This document shows, in pieces, positions 52,558 to 64,000 of a stretch of 64,000 nt of DNA. The stretch is taken from contig OY740768.1 in NCBI GenBank assembly GCA_963513935.1, positions 21,265,177 to 21,329,176 on the forward strand. The letters run 5' to 3'. The DNA comes from Aphrophora alni. Its lineage: Eukaryota; Arthropoda; Insecta; Hemiptera; Aphrophoridae. Positions within the stretch are counted from its first letter, which is position 1. Each line of letters opens with the position of its first letter. The position numbers and the translations under genes were made by a program. The notes beneath the pieces were generated by a model. That model was not told the origin of the DNA. It did no database searches and saw only the letters and a list, made by a program, of their open reading frames with translations.

Positions 52558-52664
52558 AGCTTGATCAACATTTTTTTTTTTTTTTTAACTGGGCTGTGAT
52601 AGCCTCCATCAGAGGCCTCAACGGCGTCGACCTAAAGGTCTTTTGCCGCAAGCTTGATCAACAT
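52558..52664 (-). mobile_element. tiny retroposon with perfect 14-bp target duplication
   Basis: The 14-mer agcttgatcaacat occurs at 52558-52571 and again at 52651-52664. Between them lie 15-16 T residues followed by 64 bp of GC-rich sequence (ctgggctgtgatagcctcca ... ttttgccgca). Read on the minus strand this is a short GC-rich 3' end followed by a poly(A) tail and bounded by target duplications. That is the signature of target-primed reverse transcription. It is probably the 5'-truncated tail of a SINE or LINE, family not identified. Confidence 0.88.
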
Positions 52665-53519
52665 ACTATTTTCTATTTAAAAAAAAAAGACAAATTTATG
52701 ATATATAAAAGAAATTAATTTTGTTTTAAAATATTGACGTCAATATGATTTTAATTTTGAAAAATAACCCCTTTGGGGTCGTGTAGGCCGAAATATTTTG
52801 CATGCAGTCCCATCCAAAATTATTTTGATTTTAAATTAGTACACATTATTTTACAGATTAAAAAAAAAAAACTGAAATGAAAACACATTATTATACAGAG
52901 TTTTGTTTCTTGAACAAAATTTGTTATTCTTTATTAAAGAATAATTTCACAACCAAAGTTCCTATTATTAACAACTGTCATTTATGAAAAAGTTTATATT
53001 TCCTTTTATACATATATACGTGATGATCTGGTGCACTTAGAGAATGTTGAAACTGAGTTTGAACCTGTCTGCAATTGCAATCTCGGACCAGCTTTTGCTA
53101 TGCAAAAAGCAAGTTAAAAAGAGATTTAGACAAACTCATACAGGTTGTTCGACAAGTCTTTTTAATGAAAAATGATTTTTAATTTAATTAAAATGAAAAG
53201 GAAAAATTATCAGAATTACAAAATGTCCAAAAAGATTATAAATAAGTTTTTCTTATATTAATAAGGAATCTAATGTATCTCGATCTTTGTTTGAGATAAA
53301 GAATAGTAAGAACTGCTAGGAAATTTTAAAACAAAAGATTCTAATTAAGAAAAACATTTGACTAGTTAATTCTTTGATTTATGACTATTTAAATTTATAA
53401 TCTGATTTTGTAAATTGTTTTTTTAAATGAAAGAAGGTTATTCTATTTTTTTAAGACATTATCCTTCAATAAAATTATTGAACAATCAAAAGAAAAAAAT
53501 CCTAGTTAAATTATTTCTA

Positions 53520-53573
<54 letters not shown>

Positions 53574-53854
53574 TCAGTAATGAAAACTTAAAAATATTAA
53601 CAGAGTTACAGTATATCTAGAATGGTCAATTTTAATTTCGAATACATGGAACTTGTTGTAAAAGGCTTAGAAGCCTGACATGTGCATGAAGGTCATTGTG
53701 AGATGAAACGTTAACATTGAGAAAACAAAACTCACTGAATAAACTAGCGGTATTATTTAACTGTAACACATTTTTTGAATTTAGAAAGAAGAATACTGTA
53801 TAATTTATGTCATGATGCACTTTTGCTATTTCGGAAATTTCATTTTGAAAAGCT
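52665..53854. other. AT-rich non-coding DNA
   Basis: No gene is seen. The block contains a (TA)n tract at 53525-53567 and a less AT-rich word set at about 52768-52810 (cccctttggggtcgtgtaggccg). The 97-codon minus frame at 53632-53925 overlaps the tRNA-like segment and is probably a by-product of it. Confidence 0.5.
53525..53567. repeat. (TA)n microsatellite
   Basis: Perfect alternating AT tract of about 43 bp. Confidence 0.95.
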
Positions 53855-53990
53855 GCTGCTTGGTAATGTGATTTAGAAGCGACTAGCCTGCCAGCGGTTG
53901 CCCTAGTTCGAATTGCACCGATCATGTGATGCGTGAATTATGATATTGCCCGCCAGGTATCAGCACACGACGGTTGCTTGATCCGAGGAC
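53855..53990 (+). mobile_element. candidate tRNA-derived SINE head or tRNA relic
   Basis: An A-box-like word TGGTAATGTGA (53861-53871) followed by TTTAGAAGC is succeeded about 34 bp later by a B-box-like AGTTCGAATTG (53905-53915). This is close to the pol III GGTTCGAnTCC consensus. The intervening gactagcctgccagcggttg is placed like an anticodon arm, but I cannot draw good anticodon and acceptor stems, so it is not a functional tRNA. The following 60-70 bp (to about 53990) stay GC-richer and could be a SINE body. No poly(A) tail or target duplication was found. Confidence 0.35.
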
Positions 53991-56900
53991 AATATTCGAA
54001 TTAGGAAATATGTTTACTTATGTTGATAAGTATGAAGCAGATTTTATATTATTGTCTGAAGGACGTTACACATGTATTTATGAGGTTACATAAATGAGAT
54101 GTATATGAATAGAAACAGTTCTTCGTCCTTAAGTAGAAGTAAATGTTATATTACATTAGACAGAATGAGCAACAGCAAAATTATATTTAGCTGTAAAAAA
54201 TTAAAGAAAAAAGTAATAAACTTGAGACCTCGAGAAATAATTAAGGTTTACAATTCTTTCAATAATACAAGTAGTTTTATAAACTAAAATATAACCCAAA
54301 ACGGGTAAAAGTGACAAGGAGTTTACCAATTATAAGTTTACAAACATTAAATCTTCTTTAATTATAAAAAAATACGTCTCTCAAAAACCTTTCCTAATTG
54401 CTTGAAAACGTATATAGGTTTGTACATATCGTTTTGGGGTCAATCATAAATTTGAATTAATCTGAATGTATTGATAATAAGGTATTATCGTAAAGTTCAC
54501 AGAATAGTTCCCAGAACATATTATAAAGACAAGTTGTCTGGGTTTTTATCGTTTTATTTACGTGTATATCTGCTTTATGAAGTGTGATGTTTTAATTGTT
54601 TGTATTAATATTAGTTAACGATGCAAGAAGCGGAAAAGCCTTTAATTAAAAAATGATAACGAACTACAAAAAATTATTTATAAACCTATTTGTCTTACAT
54701 TATCCGTACAACCTGATAAATAATCGGTTAATACTATAACTTGATATTAAAAACTATATAATAACCTGTCATTTATATAATTAAAAAATAAGATACAATT
54801 TAAAAATATTGAATTCATTTAATCAATATTGTTGAATTAAAACGATTATTTTAATTGGAATATCTTGTGGTTTCTTAAAATTATACAAGTTTGTATTTAC
54901 ATTTCTAAAATTTATTACTTCTAAGTATCTTTTGAAAGGAATAATTTCGCTTTATTACTTACCTTATATAAAAACAGAAATCAAATTTCTACATAAAGAT
55001 AACTTTACTCTCTTCAATTTTACTAATGTATTTTAACACTGATGGAAAAGTGAAAAGTTGCAAATTGTTTTAACTTATAACTTCAACTTACAGCAGACTT
55101 TGATATTCAAAGACTGCATTTTGGTTGAGCAATCTTATTGTTTCTAGTTGAACAATTGTTTGGACTTTTGAAAAAATTATGTAATATTTTATATTTATAA
55201 AATGACTATGAAACATGATGTCACAAATGTAAAAAAACATTCAAAAATATAGTAGGAATTATTGAAACATATGTGCACAATTTTAACTATAATTATATTA
55301 TACATCAAAACTGTAACAATTGTTTACTTAATGGAAAATTCTTTATTTTCTATTTCATTAAATATCTATATTATGCGGATAAATTAATCACTATTAAATA
55401 TAAAAATAAAAACTACCATTAAATTAAAATTTATAGTCAGAATTATTATTTAAAGTAGAATTTTTTAAATATTTCACGAACATATTAATATATTATTTAA
55501 TAAAATAATTACTAATTGTGAAACATAGTTAATAATATGTTACTATATTACACTTTGGAAATAGATATAAAGTTAACGTGAAAATTATAAATAATACCGT
55601 AATGTAATAATTTTTAGGTATTGAGCTTATAATATTTTTCAATTATGATTTATCTACCGTATATACATTTGTTTTACGAACAATTGGGGAACCATTATTC
55701 TATTTTGAGAGGATAAATATTTGTTAAAATTGTTATATTTGAATTTTTTTTTTTTATAATTTTTGTAGTATTTCACTGAACCACATTGTTTCCATGTTCA
55801 CTGCCGACATTAATCATTACGTAATTTTGTACAATTTCATGTTTCATTTTTCGGCTGACATTCGTTTTAACAAAAATCATTGATCTTAACAAATTTATTT
55901 TACTTTCGTTTATTCAGAGCTAAAATGTTGCTTCTAAAGTCCTTTATTATATATATATATATATATATATAGAACAGTTTTCACTATTTAAAACAATAAA
56001 TATAATTATATTCAAACAATTATATTGACATGATAAAAACAATTATATTTAACTAAAAAAAAAATAATATAAATAACTTAGTAAAGCAAAGACGAAATCA
56101 CGGATTAGAAAATATAACTTTTTTCCTTCCCGGTTTTACACTGTCCTTTCTGTCGTAATTACAAAATGTAAAATGCAATATATTTAATCAAGGCAATGAA
56201 ACAAAGAAAATGAAAAGTTTATTATTATTTTTAAATACAAAAGATATCATTTTATATATTCATGTTATTAGTTTGATAACAAATGGATATATGTTATTCT
56301 TGTCAAGTTGTTGAATTTTATTTTCCAATTAATCAACATCAACAGCAGCATGACAGTTTTATGTAGTGATACTATGATGTGAACTATATGACACAAATAT
56401 TGAAATACATTAAATTTGTTCGTAAAATATTCCAGTAAGGTTAAATAATAACGAAGTGTACATAATTGTAATAAAATTAAAATTCATTAAAGTGAATGCA
56501 TTACGCTAAAATGTCATGCACATAGTTTCAAGTAAACACTCTTTAAAATGTACACATAAATTTAATTGGTTTTTGTTAAATCGCATTACAACTTTACAAG
56601 AACTTTATTATAATCGTTATAACATAATTGTTTGTAAACCTATGCTTAGGATACTCAATAATCATATTCCTAATTGTAGATTTGCGAAGGACATGTATTT
56701 CATACTATGTATCTAAATGTTGACGTAAAATTTTATCCAAATTTCAAAACACATACTCCATCAAGGAATATCTCTACAAAATTTAACTTTAAGTTTAGTT
56801 TTCTAGTAGTTTATATAACGGGTATATGACATTTAATATGACTCTCTATGTATATATATACACAAAATATATAAATGAAAATAAATACAGTTTAAAAGAG

Positions 56901-59825
56901 AAAAATTACACTTCTATAACTTTACTTTAGATACATCTTCCCTAAGTTCTTTTCAATGTAAAAGTTACTGAACGAAACAGTTTAATTAAATTCTCTGCCT
57001 TTGACGTTACTGTGAACACATCAGAGTCTTTCTCCATTATTTATTTTCCCCAATACTAAAGTCAATGAGATTTTTTCCAACACTTTAGGGTGAAGATTTT
57101 ATTTTAGTTTAGACGAATATACAATGGTAATAAAATTACGTTTTGGCCGTACTTACTTTTTACTAAGCTTATCCTCTTGTTACACCCCATTTAATTTATT
57201 ATATTAGATAAGTTTAAATTAAATAAATATTATAAATATACCATTAACAATTTCGGTATATTTGATTACAGTAATAATAAAATATAATATAATAATTATA
57301 CGTAGTAAATATATGATATATTAAAGATTTATTGATTATAATTCAGCTGTATCAAGGTACATATTAAGTCCCTGTGTATGATTAGGTTGATAGCAAAACA
57401 TTATGGCGAATTATTGATTCATTTAAACTACTAATATACTTACAATTTTCCAAGAGAGTTTACATACGTAATGACCATATTGTAGAGTATATGTGTGATA
57501 AATATAAACAGGTTCCATAATTGCTTCCATACTTATATAAACTATCAATTTTTAATAACCAATTAACTTAGCTCTACATTTTTAATTACAGAAAAAATTA
57601 AGTATAAAATACCTTCTATGATATGACCAATATATGACCCATAAATAATGTAATTCAAATACGTGCATGACACATATAATATATGACAGAGTTACATCAT
57701 TACCAAAAAGAGATTTATTTTTAGTTAGAACATATATATGCAAAAACTCGCCATCGTTATTTGAACCCATCACATACCTATCTCTATACTACGTATATAT
57801 GAGAAGGTTAAAAGCTTATGATGATGTGTCGATAGAAAATCTTTATAAATTATTTATTTTCTGCTATGTTAATGAAATGCGTTTGTACAGAATTGTGATG
57901 ACCAGTAGAAGAGAACTAAGCGATTTTTAAAGTCTTTTTAAGCCGGACAATACTTTGCACTGTTACATTATATGGTACAGACACGGTCGAAACTGTTTAC
58001 TGTAAACATTGTTGGTAAAATATTATTTATAAAATATACTAATCAAAACTGTTTACAAAAATAATACGGGAATAAATGTACAGTTGTAAACAACGAACAC
58101 CGCGTTAAATGAATACATATCAAAATATAATAAATAAGTTTTATATATAATACATAATGAGAAGAGCGCATATGATGGAATTTAAACTGATATAATGAAT
58201 ACGTTACAATTTAATAGGGCTGCAATAAAAAATATATATGAGACAAAATAACTTGGTCCATTACAAAGTATATTATGCACATGCAGGATTACAGAGCTTA
58301 AACCAAATGTTTACTGCACTACACTATAGCTAGTGGTTATGTGGAATGCAGAGAAGTTTAAACAATTCACCATTTAGCAAAAGCTGTTATTACTTGTGGA
58401 ACAGTTTGTGTTTATGATATTATTATGTTTTGTTGTTTATTTTTATGGTATTTCATTATTTTTTATTTTGTATTACATTGTTTTGATTTGTTCTCCTAAG
58501 AAGATACAAATATATTATTATCTTTATTTTATATTGGAACAACGTGTATCTGTTAAATTGAAATTAATTTTTTCAAGTATAAACTACATTTTGATAGCAA
58601 ATAATTTACAAATAAAGTTTCACCAAAAATATACATAATTAAAATAAAAGAAGATTATGTGTTTTCAATGCTTTTTATTCGTAAGTATAATCACCTATAA
58701 AATATTACGTTTGAATGTTGACAATATTTTAAAGCCGCTTGTATGCTTCTACAATTTCATAATCAATATAAAATTATTATCTTGTAAATCTAAAAAAAAA
58801 AAAATAATAATAATAATTAATATTATTTATAATATTGAAAACTGATTGAATAAAACTTCGTAATCGTTGGCTAAAGTAAAGGAAACGTAACTAAATTACG
58901 AACACATTGTTATATATTCCTAATTAAAAGTTTCGTTTACAATATATGACAAAATGTAATTACTCTTACTATATTATTAAGTGGTTGTCTTATGATACTA
59001 AACCATGAGGCCTATTGCGTTCTCATTTCTGCTAAACTGGCATGATGGCATGGTATATTTTACGAGCAAATTAGTTATTGAGTATCATTAGATATTCTAG
59101 GTTATAACATTCTACTCCATGCAATTAAAACAGAAATTAAATATATACATATTGTTCTATTTTATGTTTTTACGTCATGGTTTATTCCGTAATGTTAAGT
59201 AGAGCCACTTCATCTCATCAAATAATGTATATCTTTTATAAGGATTAGAGCATATATGAAATAATACATACTACGTTATATATTGCATAGAAAATAAATA
59301 AGATGAATATTTAAAAGAATCCTTTATTTGAAGTCAAACAAAGTGTTTTTTTAAAAGATAGTTTTAATTATTTTTTAAAATGCTTCTAATTTTCGAAGTG
59401 TATCTAAATACTTTTTGATATTTATTAATACTCTTCCTAAATCTTTTTTAGAATGGAAAGTCAATATTAAACAAACGTTAAGCTAAATAATTCCATGCTA
59501 ATAATAAATCAGATTAGGCTTGTTTTTAAACAAAAACACTGTTAATTTATTTAGAGTAGAATTAGGAGAACTTTAGTGCACTCGGTTTTTGCAGACGATG
59601 CGCATAATGTTTCCCTTTTACCAATAAGATAAATTTATAAATGAATAATTGAGGGAGTTAATTTAAAAATTGTTAAAGAAAATTGTTTCAGATTGACAGT
59701 TTCGTTTGTTTCAATTTTTTAACAATAATTATCTGAATCTCTGCGTTGTTGCTTACGAACGTAAACTTCTATTTAAATATATTAAATGTAGAGCTTGACT
59801 TATGAGAACAAATATACAGGTTAAT
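53991..59825. other. AT-rich non-coding DNA
   Basis: No gene is recognised. A (TA)n tract lies at 55948-55970. Frames such as 57667-57930 and 58396-58638 (plus) look composition-driven. Confidence 0.6.
55948..55970. repeat. (TA)n microsatellite
   Basis: Perfect alternating AT tract of about 23 bp. Confidence 0.9.
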
Positions 59826-59892
59826 AAACAAAAAGAACACGATTCTCACAAAAAATAAGTTATTTTTTGTGAGAATTGTGTTCTGTTTGTTT
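59826..59892. repeat. near-perfect 33-bp inverted repeat (hairpin)
   Basis: The left arm (59826-59858) and right arm (59860-59892) are complementary at 31 of 33 positions with a single base at the centre. One of the two differences would be a G:U pair in RNA. The arms contain agaacac, gattctcaca/tgtgagaatt and aaaaaataa. The loop is too tight for a typical microRNA precursor, so a small palindromic element or a recent inverted duplication is more likely. Confidence 0.92.
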
Positions 59893-61599
59893 GGTATCCT
59901 GTTCTAAATAACTGCATTGGTCAAAATTTTAAACTGAACACTTAACTAGTATTATTTTTTCTTTATAGTGATTTGTATTATAAACAAATATTAAGCTTGA
60001 TTTGTGAAATAATATTAGACAAAAACAAAATTCTTAATTTTAATATACCATTATTAAAACTCGAACAAAAGAACTCAAAATATGTTTGCTGAAACGCATT
60101 TGATTCGGTAAACTTAATTATTTTTGAAATCTTTTGTTCTCATTTTATTCTATCTGATTTCTATTATAAGAGACGTTACCGTTTTATTAACACAAACAAT
60201 TCAAATATAATTTACAATCATAGAATTATTTAATTTTGTTTAACCAAAATAAGTAGACAATATTGAAAATTTAATATTCTGTACTTAATTAATTATATAC
60301 TGTTTAAGTTGAAGAAACGTTAGTGCAAGTTAAATTCATATAATTTCGTTACCATAAAAAAGTCTCTGAATTTGGTTTCATTTTTCTTTTATATAAATAT
60401 AAACACAGCACAGTTTACATACATGTTCTATTTTTAACTATACTAAAAAAAACACTTTCATTCCAGGAATAAATTTATTCGTTTATTTTAATCATGAGGA
60501 TCTTATATTTTATAACACCTTTGGTACGTTGCATATTATATTTAAAAATGAAATAATGTTTCAAAAATTTTAAAAAATGGAACAAAATATATATGAAAAC
60601 CCCAAATACATACTCCTAATGAAATAACGTTTACTTACCATAGACACTAAGGATGTTATGAAATCTTTTGACATCAATAATAAATATTAAAAATATTCAG
60701 GAATATATCACCCAATACTCTATATTAAGAGATTTTTCACTGCTAAATCTATATGAACAATCAATATGTACTGTTTAACAATTATTTTGAGATATAAGTT
60801 TACAATTTAATAACACACAAAACATGCATACATTAAAATGAATAGTTTCTTCCAGATTGAAATTTGGAAGAACGCTAAAATGTGTACATTCAGGTCTTTA
60901 AAGTATTTATAATTTTAAAATATTTCACAATTATTTTTTATTCTAGAATAAATGAGCATAATAGGTGCACTAAATTTTTTCTAAATCTATTCGATATAAA
61001 AAAGTTCTCATAGTATTATTTCCACGTCGTAGATACCCTACAAGCTTTATTCCTTCAGAAAGATATACATTAGTCATAGTGTTTACATTTTTTAGTAATA
61101 TAAATAGTATTTTTAATACAATTTCGTTATGAAATATCATTGTATAACATTTAATTACCAACAGTATTTTTTAGTTTTAAAAATACAGTAGTGAGTCAAA
61201 ACATGAATACTGGACTAATGAATAAGATTTGAAATCAAATAATACTAAAAACCCATAAAAATTACCTAAACCACGAAACCAAATACCTCGTCAGAATGGT
61301 TGGTAATATAACATATAATTTGCATTAAAAACATATTTAAATATTAAAATGCAATACCAAATAATTGTTAAATGTTTATAGTTCAATCTCTATTTTAAAA
61401 ATAGAAATTTACATGGTGAGAGTTACAATTATTAAGTTGAAGATAAGCCACCAATCCTAAAGGTCACCATTAAAGGTATACGTGTTAATATGCTAAAATA
61501 TACAACATAATTTAGATAAGGGCATTAGATATAAAGTTAGTGTATTACTTGATAGAGTAAAACTTAAGAACAAATCCCCACAAATATTACGTTTAATTA
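59893..61599. other. AT-rich non-coding DNA
   Basis: Nothing recognisable. Confidence 0.6.
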
Positions 61600-61645
61600 T
61601 ATAAATGCGTTTCAACGACAAAGTCGCCACAAAGTATATTTTGCT
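61600..61645 (-). repeat. third, decayed copy of the hammerhead-like module
   Basis: On the minus strand this reads TGGCGACTTTGTCGTTGAAACGCATTT, which aligns to the ends of the 18.7-kb element. Here the helix II equivalent, GGCGAC-ttt-GTCGTT, pairs along its whole length (with two G:T pairs), but the CUGANGA core is not preserved. It is a useful guide to the ancestral fold. No inverted partner lies nearby. Confidence 0.5.
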
Positions 61646-63529
61646 AATATCTGTTTTTATTCGTATTTTTAGTGCTCTACAAAAGAAACTGGTTGATCGA
61701 TTTTAATCAAATTTGAAGTCGTTTCAAAATGTGTCTATATTTCGGGATTATTTAAAGAAAATATAGTTATAATAATAATAATCATATTTTTTTTGGTAAC
61801 CAACATAATTTACGAAACCTGTCATGTAAAAAAAAAATAAAAGAAATAAAATTTATCACAAAATAATAAAAACATTTCACAAAATTGCCAATTAAAATTA
61901 ACTCCAGTTATTAAAAATGTTATTCAAACTGCTTAGAAGCCAAAAAGAAATTTTTGATCGCCAACTCTCTTAATAGTCTGTCGGTTAGTTATAGGAAAAA
62001 CCCAAATAACAGAGACCAATGGCTGAGAGAAAATACAATCTATTTTTAATATAGTCTACCAATTTCGTTAAAAGTAATCACTAGTTACCTAAACATATGT
62101 GAAAAATCGTAAGATAGATAATATTACGGTACATCAATAATTAATTGACAATGAACTAGAAATCAAATCTTATTCACAAAAAGCTAAAATTTATCAATAA
62201 AATTTATACATAGCACATGTTTACCACAAAACAAAGCTATTTTATATCTTATTTAAATAATAAATATTTCACAAAAACTGAATCAATAGTTCATTATATT
62301 TTCATTATATTAAATGAGAGTTTTGATGACGATTATTTTTAGCTCGGTTTATTTAATTTGGAATTGGTTTTGATTGAGAAAGTGTGTGAAATGTCATTTC
62401 AATTATGTTTTTTTAAATAATTTTTTTATGCTTTTTTGAAATAATTGCTATTATCAAATTTCAAATATCTTGTTTAATGAATAACCATATTGTTGTGTCT
62501 CTGTTAAAATAGTTTTAAAAAATTAAACAATACTTTTATATACAAATTACTATAACAAGAACCCTAAGGGGATATGTTAAAAAATAATATACCATACGTA
62601 CCAAGTACATATTATAATAGATAGATTATAAATAAATCAATAATAATAGCAATTTACGTACCATATTTTATTAGTCTCGAAACATTTTACATCACAGTAC
62701 AGTTTCAATTAATTTTAGCATTTAGTCCTTTAAAGTGTGGTGAATTTATATTATCAAAATATCGATGACTGGCATTTAAGCTAACTCCCCTCTGAGGTAG
62801 AACTAACGATAGGAAAGGGGTTGAAATGTCATTTCTAAAATGTCTGAGAGAGATAGAATTACGATACCTCTCAGAAATATGTGTTTGTGATAACGTCATA
62901 AATCCTTGGTATATATCATACTTCATTTTATATTTATACATTAGCATATATTTAAAAAATATTTATATTATTACTTTATAGAGAGGTGGTTTAACTACAT
63001 CAAACTATATTTTGAATTTTTGATTTTTTTAAATGTATAAATGAAACATTTAAATAAAGTGTGCAGTAGATTTGTACAATGATAACTGATAACTTAAAAT
63101 GATTTCGTATTGAAAGAATGTGCACAGCAATTATCAATTAATTTTTTTGATTTATTTATTTTACAATAATTTGTATAAATATTTTTATTTATCTTGTGCA
63201 GAATTATATCGTATCATTTTATGTGGATGTTTTTAAGTGGTTGTAATTAAATATATTTTCATGCTCAATAACTAAATGTAACCAAAATTATTTTATATTT
63301 AATAAAATATTTTAAGTTATTGTTATCTGAAAATAAACATTTAATTTTCATGTATCTACGTTATTTTGAACCCTGCTGTAAAACTATAATGTTTATAAAT
63401 ACATAATAATACCGGTTGTTACACACTAAAATTATTGTTTTAAGGCTTTGTAGTCTTTATTACATTTAACTTACAATCATAAATAATACATCAAATGAAA
63501 GACCAACTAAAACGGTTTTTTTCCTATAA
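61646..63529. other. AT-rich non-coding DNA
   Basis: No gene is recognised. At 62705-62947 (minus) an 80-codon frame with a less AT-driven middle (ISLRHFRNDISTPFLSLVLP) coincides with a less AT-rich patch and an 8-bp stem, tctgagag/ctctcaga, near 62840-62875. I cannot assign it. Confidence 0.5.
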
Positions 63530-64000
63530 TTGTTCAATGTGAGCACCATTGGACACACGATGGTTGATAGCCGAAATCTTCCCCAACCTCGGTCAGTGTA
63601 TCTGGAGCATTTTTGCAACAAATACTTCAAAACTGTTTCTAAAGTCGAGCTGTTAGGGGAGACAAATACACATGATCCTTATTGTCTTCTTAGGCGAAAT
63701 GTCGATTCGTCACTGAAGACGACAAGAACCACAAAATCTTCATCGTCATGCAGCAACATATCTTGCACGTAAACCGTAGTTTGTAGGCTTTAGAGCTTGT
63801 AACAACTTCAAACGATTAGGACGTAGTTGTAAACGTCAGCTTAAAATTCTCCACACAGATGTTATTGGAATTCCTAATTCACATTAGCTTTCCCAAATGA
63901 TTTCTTGGAGCTACGCTTGAAAACATATAGTTGAACACGTTCTTCAGTCAGTCTTGGTCGTCCTGTACTCTTCATTTTTCAAAGACAGCCGGTGTCTTAA
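63530..64000 (-). pseudogene. mariner-superfamily transposase, internally deleted
   Basis: Motifs of an IS630-Tc1-mariner family transposase occur on the minus strand in several frames. STGRPRLTEERVQ (about 63975-63935) is the linker after the DNA-binding region. IPITSVWRIL and RLQLRPNRLKLLQALKP (about 63875-63785) are the second helix-turn-helix. DDEDFVVLVVFSDESTF (about 63745-63695) carries the first catalytic Asp. After that the reading jumps to the C-terminal VSNGAHIEQL and a stop at about 63529-63531, so the middle with the remaining catalytic acids is deleted. Multiple stops and frameshifts are present. The N-terminal end lies beyond the window. Confidence 0.85.

Noticed and set aside
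53640..53725. Another hammerhead-like site (ctgaca ... gatgaaacgttaac)
   Set aside because: The CUGANGA core is not met and no consistent helix I or helix II could be drawn.
53632..53925. 97-codon minus-strand frame as a protein gene
   Set aside because: Its least AT-driven part lies over the tRNA-like segment, and the rest shows no domain.
1..64000. rRNA genes, functional tRNA genes, telomeric TTAGG arrays, bacterial-type operons or terminators
   Set aside because: None of their characteristic sequences were seen on either strand.

Overview
This is a eukaryotic, strongly AT-rich window with no recognisable intact host gene. The open frames are short and AT-driven except where they belong to transposable elements. 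The transposon mix (CR1/Jockey-like LINEs, a Mutator-like DNA transposon with invertebrate-type transposase, an IS630-Tc1-mariner relic, small structured repeats) and the many long (TA)n tracts suggest an animal, most likely an arthropod and perhaps a hemipteran insect. The species call is inference from element types only. The window reads as intergenic or deep intronic DNA.

Layout. 1-18.7 kb: AT-rich non-coding DNA with (TA)n arrays, an unusual GC-richer island at about 16.2-16.6 kb, and a few unrecognised short open frames. 18.70-19.07 kb: a 373-bp element with about 71-bp terminal inverted repeats. Its right repeat carries a sequence that by eye fits a hammerhead ribozyme core, and decayed relatives of the module lie near 30.1 kb and 61.6 kb. 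24.95-25.43 kb and 33.74-34.22 kb: two copies of a ~477-bp direct repeat. 26.18-27.47 kb (minus): a 5'-truncated LINE that starts at the RT catalytic motif and runs to its (TTA)n tail. 28.45-33.74 kb: the centrepiece, a ~5.3-kb decayed Mutator-like element. It has kilobase-scale inverted arms holding arrays of ~120-bp subterminal repeats (6 and 8 units) in two alternating types. The transposase pseudogene reads rightward, and a second, inverted copy of its 3' end sits in the left arm. 38.36-40.52 kb (minus): a better preserved, 5'-truncated LINE with a 560-codon RT frame broken at an 11-T run. 42-43 kb: a short direct duplication and a 44-codon frame behind a 16-bp palindrome. 52.56-52.66 kb: a tiny retroposon with a perfect 14-bp target duplication. 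53.86-53.92 kb: a tRNA-like A-box/B-box pair. 59.83-59.89 kb: a near-perfect 33-bp palindrome. 63.53-64.0 kb (minus): an internally deleted mariner-superfamily transposase cut by the window edge.

Nothing here works together as a pathway. The recognisable content is a layered record of transposition, all of it with disabling mutations. All family calls are by eye from motifs; no database search was possible.
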